A DNA stretch of 64,000 nt from Girardinichthys multiradiatus (taxonomy: Eukaryota; Chordata; Actinopteri; Cyprinodontiformes; Goodeidae). The notes beneath the pieces are model-generated. The model worked only from the letters and a program-made list of their open reading frames with translations. It made no database searches and had not been told where the DNA came from. Of the stretch, positions 23,595-36,537 are shown piece after piece. The number at the start of each line of letters is the position of its first letter. Positions within the stretch are counted from its first letter, which is position 1. A program made the position numbers and the translations under genes. Location of the stretch: the NCBI RefSeq assembly GCF_021462225.1, contig NC_061806.1, forward strand, positions 4,639,734 through 4,703,733, given 5' to 3'.

Positions 23595-26500
23595 TTGTTT
23601 ATTTCATGGTGTTTTTCTTTGTTTGTGATGCTAAAAGTTAAACCATTTGAGTGCTAGCAGGCTACCTGCTGAGCTAATGTCTACAGGCCTCTATGCCTTG
23701 AGGTTAGTTTATTTATTGATGTGTTGTGCTTAAAAGTTACGACAAATTTTATTCTTATAAACACAGATCGGTCATAACGCGACACCAGCTTTCATATGTA
23801 CATTGATATTAATATTAATATTAACTCATTTGACCTTAGTTCCAAATTCCTTTAAATAAACCCTGGTTCTTAAACATACATATCCACATTGAACTGTAAT
23901 ATCATTGCATCATTTTTATTGGTTCTCTTTTTCCTACATTTTTATATAGTTCATTAGTTTTCCTTATTCCTTCATTTTGCTTGATCATTTTAGTTGAATT
24001 GTTCTCAGCCTAGTTAAAGTTTGTTATATTTATTTTTGTTTATTTTTATATTTATAGTTGAAATATTGTTAATTAAAGCTGAGTCTTATATTATATTTTG
24101 GACAGAAGCTGTCTGTGTTTATTCCATATGTGTGCAGAGCTTGTGGTTATCAAATGCCAGAGCTCGAGTTCCCTCTTCTATCCATTGTTCCATAATACCA
24201 AGCCATATTGGGCTGGTATTCATTGGATAACACTTGACTGAAAGTTGCTGGGCTAATGATTCCTGATCAGGTGGTGCCCTGATTTGTTAGTCTGACCAAA
24301 ATGCAATATTTTAACGTTATTGTTAATTTTATCAATAATAATTATTAAAAGTTGCTAATAGCCAAACAATCTTAATTGCACAACATGCTAAATAAGAGGA
24401 GTCACAGACTGCTTCTCACTTCAATTACATTTAAGAAAATAAGTGAGACCTACTGTATGTAGCAGATGTAAGATGACAGCAAAGAGTCTTATTATGTTCA
24501 TCAAAACCTCAGTGGTGTGAAGGTTAATTAGAAAATTTATCTTGTAGGGACAGAGTCTGGCACTAAACAGACAAGGTTTTCCCTGAGGACATTCTAATCT
24601 TAGCAGGCCTGCTATGCCTGCAGCCCTGAGGCAGCGTTCCTGCAGAGAAGCCTGATAGAGGCTTCAGGTGACCCAAGCACAAGGGTTTGATAAGGCCACC
24701 TTCTCAGCCTGAACTAAGGTCTACCAGCATCTGGCCAAGAAAGAGTCATTTCTGCTAATATAAAGCTGTTTCTGTTTTATAGGCAGTCAACAAAGTTTAC
24801 AGAAGCAGATTCTAAAAGTGAATTAGAGGAAGTCAGGAATTTAGCTGTTTGGCTTTCCAATGGATTCTTGTATTTCCATGGAAAATCCATCAAGTCATCT
24901 TAATACAGACACAAGTTGGGCACTGTCGTGGGCTCAGAGTATATTCACCACTTTGTATTTAAACTTTAAAAGCACAACTGTGGCACAACTAATCAACATT
25001 TGCTAAGGCAAGGAGGCTTTTGTATCACCATCTTTGAGGGTATGCGTCATGTTCAGCTTTTAGACTAATCCATGCCTGCATGAGCCCTACAGTCACTGTT
25101 ATCTGAGCTGCTTTGATTTTAGACCAGATTCTGCTATGAAAACGTCTTGTTGCTTCCTGTGGATGAATGTGGAGAGCAGCAGTGATGGTAGCCACTCTCA
25201 GCAAACTGTATGCAAATCATCTGGAAGAGCACTAAGGCTCATTTTAACATTTTTTTTTAAGAAACCTACTCTTTGAGAGGAAGATCCCTGGATTCTAAGG
25301 AGGGTTTTGAACCAAACCCGGAAGCAATATCAAATCTTGTAAAGAGTGAGAGTCCCAAACAATACTGCTCTAAGACACTCGGTTATCAGACAAAATCATT
25401 TTAGTAACACATAGACTCAATCCAAGGTTAGCTTGTATTATAAAATATTTGTGATTAAAAACTTTTTTACATAAGATGCTGTGAGAGACTGTTTTTTTGT
25501 GACGTTGTCTTTATTAGCACTCTTCCTGCCTCAACGTCTTGAATGGTGTCACTGATGACCAAAGAAGTAGAAACCTCCTGAACGGTTCCATTATGTCAGC
25601 TGTTTGAAAACATCCTTTGCAGGAAAACAGCAGATCAGCAACACATCTTACTTCTTGACGTACTTCAGCTTGGAAACAACCAGGATATAAAACACAAGAA
25701 GAGGGGTCCATCTGACTAAATGAAATTCATTGTGATATGAAATGGATCTACTTCAGCTAAAGGAACTACAACTGATAATAAACCTGAGTTAAATAAATCC
25801 AAACTAACCCGTTAACTCCACATGCTAAAAAAAAACATTAGTTTTGAAGGCAGCCCTTATCTCCTAAAACTGCAGAAGAAACAGAATCTTTCTTCTGACC
25901 TAAAAAACAAAACTTCTATCAGTTCTCATCACACAGGTCTGAAACTGACATCATTGGATGGTTGCAGGTTTGTATTATTTATTATAAGCTGCCGAAAATG
26001 ATTGGTAATTACAGTTACCTGATTTTCACGTGTGGTCATAGATTTCTTTTTTCCAGTGGCTTGTTGGTATTTTGTCTAATACTATACTAATGTTCAGCCA
26101 TTGAAGAACTCAGTCATCATCTTCTAGAGTGTTGTATAAGGTGTACAAATGTTTCATGTAAAAAAAAAATGCATCAGAATACAAAACAATAAACAGGTTT
26201 GAAGCGAAACTGAAATGAAAGAGAAACTCTGTTTTGGCACAATAAGGTGTTGAAGTGGTGCAAGGGTGTGAATGTTATCTTCGGTTATTAATCAGACCAT
26301 GCTCTAAGACATGTAGTGGAAACAGTCTGTATTAAAGTCATACAAACAGTCACGTTCAAATCGTAGACTGTTTACAATAAATCAGAAGTATTGTCTTCCA
26401 AGTATAACAGCAAAAATGTAATGTAATGAATACCAGTTAAGCATCTTCTAGGAGAGTCCGATCCAAGGTGTTTGCCCCATTAAATACATCTATAGTATCC

Positions 26501-27769
26501 ATGAGGTATTTTACTACCTAAAACAGAAGGGCCAAAAGTTCTTTTGAAAGCGGTTTCTGGGAGACTATCTATGGTGCTTTAGCTCTGTGAGCCCCTAATT
26601 CTTACAGCAGGATGTGGAAAGTAACATTTGAGCATTTTCATATAAAGTTACCAGGGGTGGTAAATGTTGGGAGGAACAAAAGCTCCAACTGTGTACTAAA
26701 TGACTGATTTTGGTCCCAGTTGGGGACATCAATTATTTCTACAAATGCACAGGCAAGATGACAAATAGAAGATGAAAATGTGGCAGACAGATGACACAAA
26801 AGCATGCAGCACTATGACTGATGCTACAAGTTATACTGTGAATGTTCATAATGAGGTGATTTATGCTGGTCATTGCAGAAGCAGCGCCAGTCTTCCACAT
26901 TCCGGTCCATTTATCTGTCCTGCAACCGTATTAACATCATTTGACCATTTATCTGCAACATTCATACTCTCAACAGCTACACTTTTAATTTAGTGTTTCA
27001 AGGATTTAGAGAGTCATATATCTTCTAGATGTCAAAGTTGTTATAAATGAAAACCCTTCTGTTCTCCACTGATAGTACTGCAGATATGATACTATCCAGG
27101 TCAAGCAGGGATAGCCGAGTGTCTTTATGAATCAATTTGTTACTTTATTAACAAAAGTGCTTTACTGCAAAAATGCGTCATCTATAAAGTTTCATTATTT
27201 TAACGAATTTTACAATCTGTTAATATGTCACCTTTTTAATAAACTGTTCTTTTTTATACTAGTAGTTACTATAGTTTTAAAAGAGACATTAATTTGATAC
27301 CTGCACAAAAACTAAGAGACAAAAGACAACTCAGAGACCTGGAGCCCCAGAGGTCTGCAGGTCTCTCATGGAGTAAGCAGTTTAGATTTATAGGGTCCGA
27401 TTACATCATAGTACTGGCCCTGAGTAGAACGCCCAGCCCAACTAGAACTGAAAGAAATTGAACTTTTTTTCTGTTCTTCTTTAATCTATTATCTTTAAGT
27501 TTATTTTATAGTTTTAAAGTTCATTTTTAAGTAGACTTAAAAGTTCCTAAATGCAATATCATTCGCGTCCCTGTTTGTAGTTCAAAATGATCCCTGTTAT
27601 GCAATTCAGTATTTCATAGTCCCATTTGTCATTAGCTGCAGCATTGGTAGGTAAACCAAGGACAACAAAACTTCATCTAAAAATGGCAAACAACATACAA
27701 GGATCTAGATGGATAGTGAAGCTTTGGGAACAAAGAAATTAAACCACAAAGTATCTGAAGTGTTACAGT

Positions 27770-27850
27770 GAATCCTTGAACATGTGTTGAGACGACATGT
27801 GTTATGAATTGGCGCTATATAAATAAACTGAATTGAATTAAATTGAAATT
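27770..27850 (+). mobile_element. L2-like LINE 3' tail
   Basis: The words TTGAGACGACATGTGTTATG, AATTGGCGCTATATAAATAA and the GAATT-type repeat are the 3' terminus also present at 53574-53653. Only the tail is present: a severely 5'-truncated insertion. Confidence 0.75.
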
Positions 27851-28985
27851 GAACCAGAATCAGAATCGCTTGATCTGGGTCCTCTGCCTGTTAAGTGTTC
27901 ATCAGAGAGCCAGCCTGGTTTTTGCCATTAGCGCTCTGTAGCACCAACTTGAAGGTAAAAGTCTAAACAGTTTGTGTCCATGATGTGTTCTCTGCTTATA
28001 GTCACCTGTGTGCCTGCTGCTAAAACAGCAGCAATGTTCTTCTTAGTTAGCAGTCACACAGATGCTGAGCTTTGTGGGAAGAAAATAAGTCAGGCACACA
28101 GCTGTATCTGAGTGATTTCTTGTTGAACCAAAATTAACTATAGTCACAGCTTCACCTCTGTGTTTAACTAATATATATAATTGTTCTTTTTTCTCTTCAG
28201 AAAATTGCACATTTATATATTTATAGCAGTAGTAGCTTTACATAAGCTGAGGTTTGACTGATCTGGCTATGAGTCACAATGTTTTAAAAGGACTGAATAA
28301 CACCATACAATCACAGTAAGTCAATATTAAGCGCATAATGTAGAGACATTTACTTAAATATTTGTTATATTCTGTCCCAAATTGACATACAGGATACACA
28401 TCAGGACATTGGAATCAAATTATAAAGACACCATTAAAAACACATTTGGTTACAGGTAAGTGTGACTCTATGAAAACAATTTGACTTTTTACTCCTAATT
28501 TCTCCTTTTGTCATTTCTAAACAAGAAGAAAAAGAATGACTCAAACTGTCATAAAAACACAACATCAACCTCTCTGCATATTCTTTACTACAGCTATATT
28601 GACTGGCAGGTGATGGTGATGCCTGTGTGGCCTACAACCCTTCTAGCGCCTACGCTATGATGCTGTATCTTTCTAGAGAAGCACCTCTTCTCAATCCACA
28701 TGGCAAGAAGGCTCGTCAGCCAAGACATCTAATTCACCCTGCTTGGAGAACCAGGATAACATTTTTTGGCACATGTTAGCATTAAGTTGCCATAGGAACC
28801 AGACATGGAAGCTGACTTGAAAGCAAATGACTTGTCAATCAGTCATTGTAATATGAAGGAATAAAGGGTATTAACAAATTGCACAAAAAGGGAAGATTTA
28901 TCATGCTGCATGTTCAGTGAGTGGAACACATGACACTTGGAAACAAAAGCAACAGGGAAAAACAAAGAAGTGATTGGGAATATAC

Positions 28986-29081
28986 CTGGCCCACGATGCC
29001 GCCCAGCAGAGCCCACAAAGCCTGTCCTTCACTCCGCAGGGTTCCGTTCACATTCAGCAGCTCCTCCAGGAACTCGCAGAG
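28986..29081 (-). CDS. phf14: PHF14 exon 10: coiled coil, second part
   Basis: The 96-base exon (32 codons, residues 597-628) lies between CTGTAG and GTATAT, phase 0 on both sides. It reads LCEFLEELLNVNGTLRSEGQ then ALWALLGGIVGQ. It continues the leucine-rich coiled coil (Leu, Leu, Leu, Leu, Val, Leu) and ends with the GQ that precedes the conserved Lys-Leu of the next exon. It differs from the mammalian sequence more than the PHD exons do, but the spacing is the same with no insertion or deletion. Confidence 0.93.
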
Positions 29082-29268
29082 CTACAGGAGAAAAAGGTAC
29101 GAATGAGGCATCAGGATCACTACAGCTAAAAGCAGTGATGCTGCAGGGCCAACAGAAATAACTCATTCTCATTATTAAAAAACGAAAAAGCAAACAGATT
29201 CATGTCTGAGCCTGTTTACTTTCTAAGATAAAGTGAGATGAGACTTTTTTGGTGTAGTTTGTGTTTTG

Positions 29269-30213
29269 CAGGTATCTCAAAAAATAGACTACCACAAAAA
29301 CTTCAATATGTTTTGTCACTGATTCAGAAAGTAAAGCTAAAATGGATTTCTTTGACATGGAGTAAAATATTCCAAGCCTTTATTTCTTGTAAATTTGATG
29401 ATTATGCGTTATAGAGAATGGAAACAAAAAATCCAGTGTCTCAGAAAATTGTAATATTATTCAAACATTAAATACTGGACACTCATGGTGTCACACCCTA
29501 ATAAGCTAATTAACTGAAAATAGCTGCTAAGGTTTCCTGATCCTCTAAGTGATCCCCCAGTCTGGGTCAGTAGGGTGTCCAATCAGCAGTCTTATTATGA
29601 GGAAGACCACTGATTGGACAGATGTCCAGAAGACAGTCCTCGACACCCTAAACATGGAAAGTAAGTCACAATAGGTCATTGCTAAAGAAGCTGGTTGGTC
29701 ACAGAGTGCCATATCCAAGTACTTCATGCTTTCTTCTGCTGACAAGCGGTAAAGAGATGCTGATTTCAATTTCCAGCAGGACTTGGTACCAGCCCACACT
29801 GCCAAAGGTACCAAAAAGCTGCTTCAATGATCATTGTGTTACTGACTGACCGGGAAACTGGCCTGAGCTGAATCCCATAGGGAGATTATATAGATTATTG
29901 TCAAGAGGAAGATGAGAGGCACCAGAACCAACAAGGCAGATGACCTGAGGCTGGTATCAAAGCAATTTGGGCTTCCATTACATCTCAGCAGAACCAGTGG
30001 CTGATCCATACCACGTCGCATTGATGCAGTAATTCATGCAAAAGGAGTTGAAAACATCCTTTTTCTTCATCTTACGTAATATTCTAAATTTTTGGAGACA
30101 CTTAATTGTAAGAAATAACAACTTGTATAATGTACAATATTGCACTTTCTGAAATGAGTGACAAAAAATATATAAGCTTTTCACGATATTCAATTGTTTT
30201 TTAGATGTACCTG
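29269..30213 (+). mobile_element. decayed Tc1/mariner element
   Basis: The left end CAGGTATCTCAAAAAATAG and the right end, reverse complement CAGGTACATCTAAAAAACA, are diverged inverted repeats of about 70 bases that share GTCACT..TTCAGAAAGT further in. Plus-strand remains of the transposase catalytic region are visible: NFQQDLVPAHTAKGTKKLLQ at about 29762-29827, followed by stops. The second catalytic Asp and AHTAK context are recognisable, but the frame is closed. An old, inactive copy. Confidence 0.75.
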
Positions 30214-32665
30214 TGTGTATACATCATGGTCAGGAAGGTATTAGACGTACAAAATAAAGAAACAAACAAGCTGATGTGTCTTATTATAAAAAAAGACAAT
30301 TGAAAACATCATGTTCTGCTGTCTGCTAGTCAAAGCCAGAGTTCTTAGGGCATTTTCTCCGAGACCGAGGCCATGTAGGAGCAACTCAGCATTGCAATTA
30401 GCAACACACACTCCATTAATATAGCTCAACATGTGCAGCACATTCCTCTATGCAACATTAACTCCTGTGAGTCTTATTATGCCACTGGATTCCCTTCCAC
30501 ATGTTGACAGATGGAGTGGCAATCACCTCACAGAGGTCACATGTTTGAGAAGTAACAATAATAAGTCAAACGCTACATTTCTAGGTCCGTCCATTTACAT
30601 GAAGTGCGCTATAGCCATTCAGTCACTAAAACAAAGTTTAAATACTGACAACAGAACCAGACAAAAAGCCAAGAGCAATGCCAGTGTAGTCACATAACGG
30701 GCCATGACCTGTTCAACTGTCTCGACTGTACTGCATCCTTTGCCAAATTCCACATGGGAGCAAATTAGCACAGTTCATACTTTATCTTGGGTTACCTATA
30801 AGACTATAGACAACGTTAACATAAGGCAGAGTACAACAGATATACCAGCAGTTCCAAGTATAATACTAATCCTCTACTAGGCAACTAGGTGTGTACAGTA
30901 ACTGGCTGAACACAAGCACAGCTAAGAAATCTGTCATTTATATTATTAATATCTGTGTTCTGCTGAAAACAGCAGGTTCCAAAGTTTAAGATGAGAATCT
31001 CAAAGCAGATAACTGGAAGGTTCAGCTGAGTTCAGTAAAGCTGATCTTTCATGTTTTTAATCATGGGATACCCTGGATTTTCAAAGGTTGGCACCCTTTT
31101 GGTAATGTCAGAGTTAAGGTAAGGATCTGAGGTCTCTGGGGAATACATGCAGAGACAACTGTGTTAGTAATGTTCGCAGCTCTAATCCCTGAAATCAATA
31201 AATCCATCCTCAATCAGTCCTTATTTTAGAGCACCTTCCATTCACAGCAATGACAGCAAACACGATGTAGTTTACAGAAGGTAAATCAGGAGGCAATAAC
31301 AGAATGAAGACAACAAAACAAAAGCAGAGGCAATAATGAGCTAAACAACAGATTAAGCATGAAAAAAAGTACAGAAATGAGTAGACATGTTGGTCTGAGA
31401 GACTGGGAGAATGTAAGTGTGTTAATAATGACATTTACAAAGAGGAAACACTAGAGAAACCTGATAAAAGTGTTAAATACGGAGATTAAACACGCATAAT
31501 AATTGACAATTACAAGCATTCTATTTGAAAAAACTGGCATATAAATTCATTAATCAGAATAATAAAACAAAATAAGTATAATACATTTATATCATATATA
31601 AATAAAACTAAACAATAAATAGTAAAAATATAAAGCCAAACTAAAAGTGTAATAAAAACAGATTAGTTATGAAACATTAGGTAGTATTTAGTTTGCCTTC
31701 AGGTCTGCAGGAAGGCAGCTTCACAGACAATGGCTGGATATCATCAGAAGACCTGAGCAATCTGCATGCCTCATACAGACCTGGTACATCTGTGGGGCCA
31801 AGACCATTAATAGCTTTAACAGTGCTTCACTATTCATTCTAAAAGGCACAAGTAGCCAAGCTAGATTCTTCAAAAGTGGAGCAATGACTTGGAATCTTTC
31901 TGGTCTTTGTCAGCATTCATTCAGCTGATTTTTTTAGGAAATGTAGAGGGGCTGAGAAAACAGAGCATTGGTGTGATCCATACTTATAAAAGCATTAATG
32001 TGTTAATGTCTTTGGACTCAAAAGAGACCGAAATACATGAACTCTAGCAATGATCTCCAGGTGATAAAACGTGTTCTTGGTAAGATGTTTAATATGAGGT
32101 AAAAAAAAAACTCAGCGTCAAATAAAATGTTAAGTAATGTGGTCTGAAAAGTTCATTCCTAGATTTTAGAGTTTTATTGTGACTTTTTCTCTCTGAGGTT
32201 TATTTACAAAAAGTATAACTTCAGTTTTGTTCTGATTTACCTGATGAACATTCTCTGCTATTCATGACTACATTGCTAAAGCACAAATAAAAAAGTGAAT
32301 TTGTCGTCATCAGGAGACTCTTGATGATCATTCCCATTAAAGCGTATGACCTAGAATTGAGTCTGGCGGAACTCCATAAATTACTGAACATTTTCCATGC
32401 TTCCAAAAACTTCTCTGTCTGTCAGACATGAACTGAACTAAAGAACAGTTCTGGAACTGCTTATCATCATGAGTCAATTGAGTAAAATCAACAATATTAA
32501 AAGCTGAACTCACATCCCATTCCTGATGGTTTGTTCAGATCCAGGTTACATCTTAAGTAAGGCTGTCTCTGTGCTATGACCGGATCCCAACCCGGACTGA
32601 ATTTTTCAGATGTGTTATTATTGGTCAGAAATGTGTTGAACTGTTTTTAGGGAAACTGAAAAACA

Positions 32666-32714
32666 ATTTCTATTGTTTCTATGTATTGTAAATTACAATG
32701 AAAACAATAGAAAT
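32666..32714. other. AT-rich imperfect hairpin
   Basis: A 13-bp outer stem (ATTTCTATTGTTT with its complement at 32702-32714) encloses a 6-bp inner stem (ATTGTA/TACAAT). Confidence 0.4.
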
Positions 32715-33702
32715 ATTTTTTTCTATCTTTTCACATATATGTGTTTGGGAGAGAGAGACAAATGTTCCTTCCAATAATTTTCATTTCCTTATGCATACTC
32801 TGTCTAAACAATAGTAACAAAAATCTGAACTTTTTTCCTATTGGAACCCTGAAGAGTAAATAATGTTTATAAGGAATCCTCTGCAATCTTTAGTGTAAAA
32901 AATTGACAGCAATCCTAAACCAGTACACTGGATTACTGTTCTATCTGTGGTGAGGCCTCAACAAAGCTAAAGCTATGGAGCAGAATTGTTAAAAATATTT
33001 ATTTAGCCATTACTGGTTGTTTGTTGGTCTATAACCACATCAATGCAGGGATGTTTCATGTTTAGTTAAAACTAAGATAAAGGTTAGGGACATATGACTG
33101 CTTCTCTATCAGGGCACGTGGAGGACAGTTTTTCCTTTCACGGTTGAGGCTAAACCAGGTACACCAGTGTGTCTGAAGGTCTAATGATCCTGCCAGAGAA
33201 AACCAGAATCAGCAGGTCAGACTTTAGAGAAAACTCTAAAATGTTACTGGTCAGTAAATGCTTGATCGGTGCCCCTGAATAAAACATCTTATACACTTTC
33301 ATAAAACACGTGAAAAATAGGCAGAAAATAAAAGCCTGTAACATGTTAGCATTATGCACTGTGGTGTTCAGCTTAAACAGCCACTGGGCCTTTCTAACTA
33401 ATCTACTTTTAGGCTTAAACTTAAATTCTGTTTAAAAACAAGAACAATACTGAGCCCAGCTGACAGTTTACAATAAACATGATTACTGAAAAACTAGTGA
33501 TATAATTGTATTTTCCTAATGAACATTTTAAATGACAAAGTTCATTCAGTTTTGCTCGGGCACTTAAAATGTGCGTATTGATTTGTGTCTGAAACTCTGC
33601 ATGCAGGCCCTGCTTATTTCCTGTACCAGCGGAGTCATGGAGTGAAACAGAACTCTACACAGAGTTACTGGCAGAGACAGAGGCAGAATGTGCGCTGCTC
33701 AC

Positions 33703-33809
33703 CTTGCTGTACTCCACATGCAGTTTTTCTTGCTCACTTTCCAGCTTGTCTTTCAAGTTCTTCTGCTCAGAGATGTTGTCCTGGATCTGGATCATTCGCA
33801 TGTTCCGCT
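33703..33809 (-). CDS. phf14: PHF14 exon 9: coiled coil, first part
   Basis: The 107-base exon (residues 561-596) starts after TATTCAG and ends at AAG before GTGAGC. It reads RNMRMIQIQDNISEQ, NLKDKLESEQEKLHVEYSK on the minus strand. Hydrophobic residues (Met, Ile, Ile, Leu, Leu, Leu, Tyr) fall at heptad-like spacing among Glu/Lys/Gln, as expected for the central coiled coil of PHF14, which probably mediates protein contacts. It is longer than 100 bases but has no start codon giving a long frame, so it is only recognised by similarity and splice sites. A plus-strand frame across the same bases is a shadow. Confidence 0.95.
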
Positions 33810-34863
33810 CTGAATAACAATGAGACAAAAATCAATAGCACAACCCCAAATTATATACAGGAAAAAGCACATGACAAAGCAGTGATGGCAGATAGGCCCT
33901 CTGCAAGCTAATTTCACCAAGTTCTCAAGGTTACTAACATCCCATCGTTTATTTGGTAAAATAAACCTCTTTAGTCTGCATTCTCAGAAAAGCTAATTGC
34001 AAGTTACAGATATAATATCCATCACACTTCTTTGGATCTAACAAATGAAAAATAAAAGATCTTGGATGCCAAAAAAAGACACAAAAAGGGGTGTTGTTGG
34101 CATTTATGAAAGTAAACACATTTATAATTATTATTTTATTTGAATATATAATGGTGTGAAGGAAACACTGACTATCCCTCCTTGGATGGAGGCTGATTCG
34201 CTCATAACACTACCACAGATAAATTCTTCTTGCTCCCTGTGAAATCTTTAAGTTACTGCTACAACTTTTGAAGGACTGCACTCTCACATGCAAGCAAAGC
34301 TAAAACTGCATTTCTTCCAGTCAGTGTAATATATAATATAATGAAGCATAGATGGTGATCACAGAAATGTAGCACACTTCACAGAAACTAAAAACATATT
34401 CCGACATAGAATGATCTCCAGAAAGGTCGCACCCTTTAGAAGCAGCTCCATGGTTTTTCATATAAGGATTGTTCAGAGTTTGGGAAGTTGGGGTTTGTGG
34501 AGTTCTCAGCAACAAGTATCTTACCTGCAGTCAACAGTCTGAACTGGATCCCTATGAATAGTAGTATTCAGTACAACCTGTTTCTATAATTTCCTTTTAA
34601 TCCGATCTGTTAGTTCAAAACAGAAACTCTATCTAACGTGATTAATGTTGCTGCAAGATGCTGTGAGCCAAATCTATGATAGAAAGGTCTTACAAAAAGC
34701 TGGGTAAATACTTTCTTGGCCTGTTCATTCTGAGTTTAATGAATTTATCCTTTTTCCTTCAGGAAGGAAATACCTGCTACATAAATTCAGAACTTCAAGA
34801 TTAATTTACTCTTTGATCCCTCATAGAATGAAGCACATAGCCTTGACCGTGAAGTTTGTTCAC
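33810..34863 (-). other. PHF14 intron 8
   Basis: GT-AG intron of 1.05 kb. Nothing recognised. Confidence 0.85.
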
Positions 34864-35134
34864 CCAGGTAGTAGTTGACGAAGTCTGCTGTGAGGGCGGG
34901 CTGCTTATGCTTCCTGCGTCCGTCCATGCTGGCGCTGGCATCGGATGTGTCCACAGGGAAAATGTCAGTGCTGATGCCCATTAGCTCTGCCTTTCTCATC
35001 AACTTCCTGATAGCTGAGGCGCTGGAGGTCAGAGGTCGGGGCAGTTTCTCTCGGGGCACCCACGCCTGAGGCCGAGTGTTTCGAGACAACTCTGCTTTGG
35101 CTCGGTACTGCTGCAGGCGGGTGGTGATCCGGGC
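34864..35134 (-). CDS. phf14: PHF14 exon 8: linker region with nuclear-type basic motif
   Basis: The exon has 271 bases (residues 471-560 plus one base), between TCTCAG and GTGAAC. The product begins ARITTRLQQYRAKAELSRN, continues TRPQAWVPREKLPRPLTSSA, SAIRKLMRKAELMGI, a short variable Ser/Asp-rich patch, and ends DGRRKHKQPALTADFVNYYL. The motif GRRKHK is a plausible nuclear localisation signal. No folded domain is recognised, but the stretch is one of the most conserved parts of the family. The genomic frame runs on past the donor for 30 residues before a stop; the CTGG|GTGAAC donor joined to AG CGG gives the expected Tyr-Leu-Glu-Arg. Confidence 0.97.
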
Positions 35135-35250
35135 CTGAGAGAGAAACACCAACAAACTGTTCAATAACTCCTTATGTCACTACCATCCATGGTACTTTAA
35201 AGTGGAATTACACCACGTGGGTTTACACAGAAATACATAGACAATGTCAC

Positions 35251-35397
35251 CTGAGCCTCAGGAGTGAGCTGTTTCTCTCTCTCCTGCAGAGACACCTTAC
35301 AATATGACTGTAAAGCCAAATAATTCTTCCTTTTCCACTTCCTGTCAAAGCGATCAGCATGCTGTTTGCAATACGCAAAGAATGGATCAGCAATATC
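35251..35397 (-). CDS. phf14: PHF14 exon 7: conserved basic region after PHD2
   Basis: The 147-base exon (49 codons, residues 422-470), phase 0 on both sides, runs from CTTCAG to GTGACA. It encodes DIADPFFAYCKQHADRFDRK, then the Lys/Arg-rich WKRKNYLALQSYCKV and SLQEREKQLTPEAQ. The Cys and His of AYCKQHAD complete the zinc-binding set of the extended PHD; the rest is a helical basic linker. It is separated from exon 8 by only 116 bases and from exon 6 by 226 bases, a compact cluster compared with the rest of the gene. Confidence 0.97.
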
Positions 35398-35623
35398 CTG
35401 AAGAGACACAAAGACAAGAAGCATTTAATAATGATGTCAGAGGTATGCCTTTAAATTTAAGTTATTACACTAACAATACATTCAAGCCAAATATCGTTTA
35501 TAAGTTATTATAAAAGTGATTATAAAGAGCTATTCTGGAAAGTTATTCTAACTGTTAAATGTTACTATAAGGAATCCCATTGATTTATTGATATTATTAT
35601 TGATTCTTCTGTTGAATATCTAC

Positions 35624-35761
35624 CTCTTCTGCTGCAGCCTCGGACAGAAGTCCCTCCCTCTGTGCACAGGTAACATGGAAGTAGGATCGACACATTCCCG
35701 CATCACAGCTGATGCACACACCAGTCCTGGCAAAGCGGGCATCCTCACAGAAACTGCACTC
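35624..35761 (-). CDS. phf14: PHF14 exon 6: PHD2 core
   Basis: The 138-base exon (46 whole codons, residues 376-421) lies between TTACAG and GTAGAT. It encodes ECSFCEDARFARTGVCISC, DAGMCRSYFHVTC and AQREGLLSEAAAEE. The CxxC, CxxC, C, FHxxC spacing is the second PHD finger, which together with the knuckle of exons 4 and 5 forms the extended PHD module of the BRPF/AF10-like type. In several families this module contacts histone H3 or nucleosomal DNA. Both flanking introns are phase 0, making the exon a symmetric unit. Confidence 0.97.
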
Positions 35762-36537
35762 CTGTAACAGAACATACATTAGGGGGAATTTAGTTCTAAA
35801 ACAATAGGGATGATGTTAGGCAACATATTTTTCTCAGCAGTGTGAAGGTAGCCGCACACTGTTTTAATAAGATTTCCGAATGGAACCCTGCGTCATATTA
35901 CAGCAGCTTGGTTCTTCTAAGCAGCATGTGAATATATGTTGTTGCACTGTCAGGAACATGCTACTTGGCCATGTTCCTGGTTTCATAGAAACCTGATGTC
36001 ATTTATTATCTTTATCTCATCCAGCTGCTTCAGAGTTTAACTGGACCAAGTAGCTCAGATATTCAAGATCACTGCTGTAACATCACTGAAACCGAAAGCA
36101 TGTCATTGTCAGACAATCATTCTTACAGCTTTCAGAGCTGACACTCAGTTCATTTAAAGAAAAACACCGAATCATTTCACTAATCAGCCTATACAACCGC
36201 TCTCAATAGCAAAAAAACCTGTTTCCAATAACTTCACTTTTCACAGTGACCATGGAACTACAATAAATAGATATTTAATAATAATTTTAATTTGTGCACT
36301 TAATTTTTGTTGTCAATAATTCATTAAAGTTGTTTGTTACGTGAACACCCCACCCTGAAAAAGAACAGTTTAAACATAACAAGACAAGCAAAACCAAAAT
36401 TAATATGACATTAGTGCTATTGGGGAGCAGCTCATCGCCTGCAATGTATTTCTTTTGCCCTTAGAAGAGGTGAACATATTTCTAATCATTATGAAAATCC
36501 AACTCAAACTGAGTCAAGATGTGAATTCACAACTTGC
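35762..36537 (-). other. PHF14 intron 5, GC-AG type
   Basis: 776 bases starting GCAAGT and ending TTACAG on the minus strand. No repeats recognised. Confidence 0.88.
36536..36537 (-). promoter_or_regulatory. non-canonical GC splice donor of PHF14 intron 5
   Basis: The minus strand reads AAG|GCAAGT at the exon 5/intron 5 boundary, the classical consensus of the minor class of GC-AG introns, in which the rest of the donor matches U1 snRNA almost perfectly. The intron is 776 bases and ends in GTTACAG. Codon continuity (Ala-Lys to Glu-Cys) leaves no usable GT. Confidence 0.9.

Larger units (their letters stand above)
22678..28985 (-). other. PHF14 intron 10
   Basis: GT-AG intron of 6.3 kb. It contains a small Rex3 leader scrap (22866-22932), an unusual CpG-containing stretch at 23080-23560 ending in a perfect hairpin (23558-23594), and an L2-like tail (27770-27850). 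The part from 23600 to 24400 is very AT-rich. Elsewhere nothing is recognised. Confidence 0.8.
29082..33702 (-). other. PHF14 intron 9
   Basis: GT-AG intron of 4.6 kb with a decayed Tc1 (29269-30213) and an AT-rich imperfect hairpin (32666-32714). The rest shows no recognised gene or repeat; 31480-31680 is strongly A-rich. Confidence 0.8.

Noticed and set aside
29839..30193. Two short minus-strand frames with hydrophobic segments
   Set aside because: They are antisense to a decayed Tc1 element.
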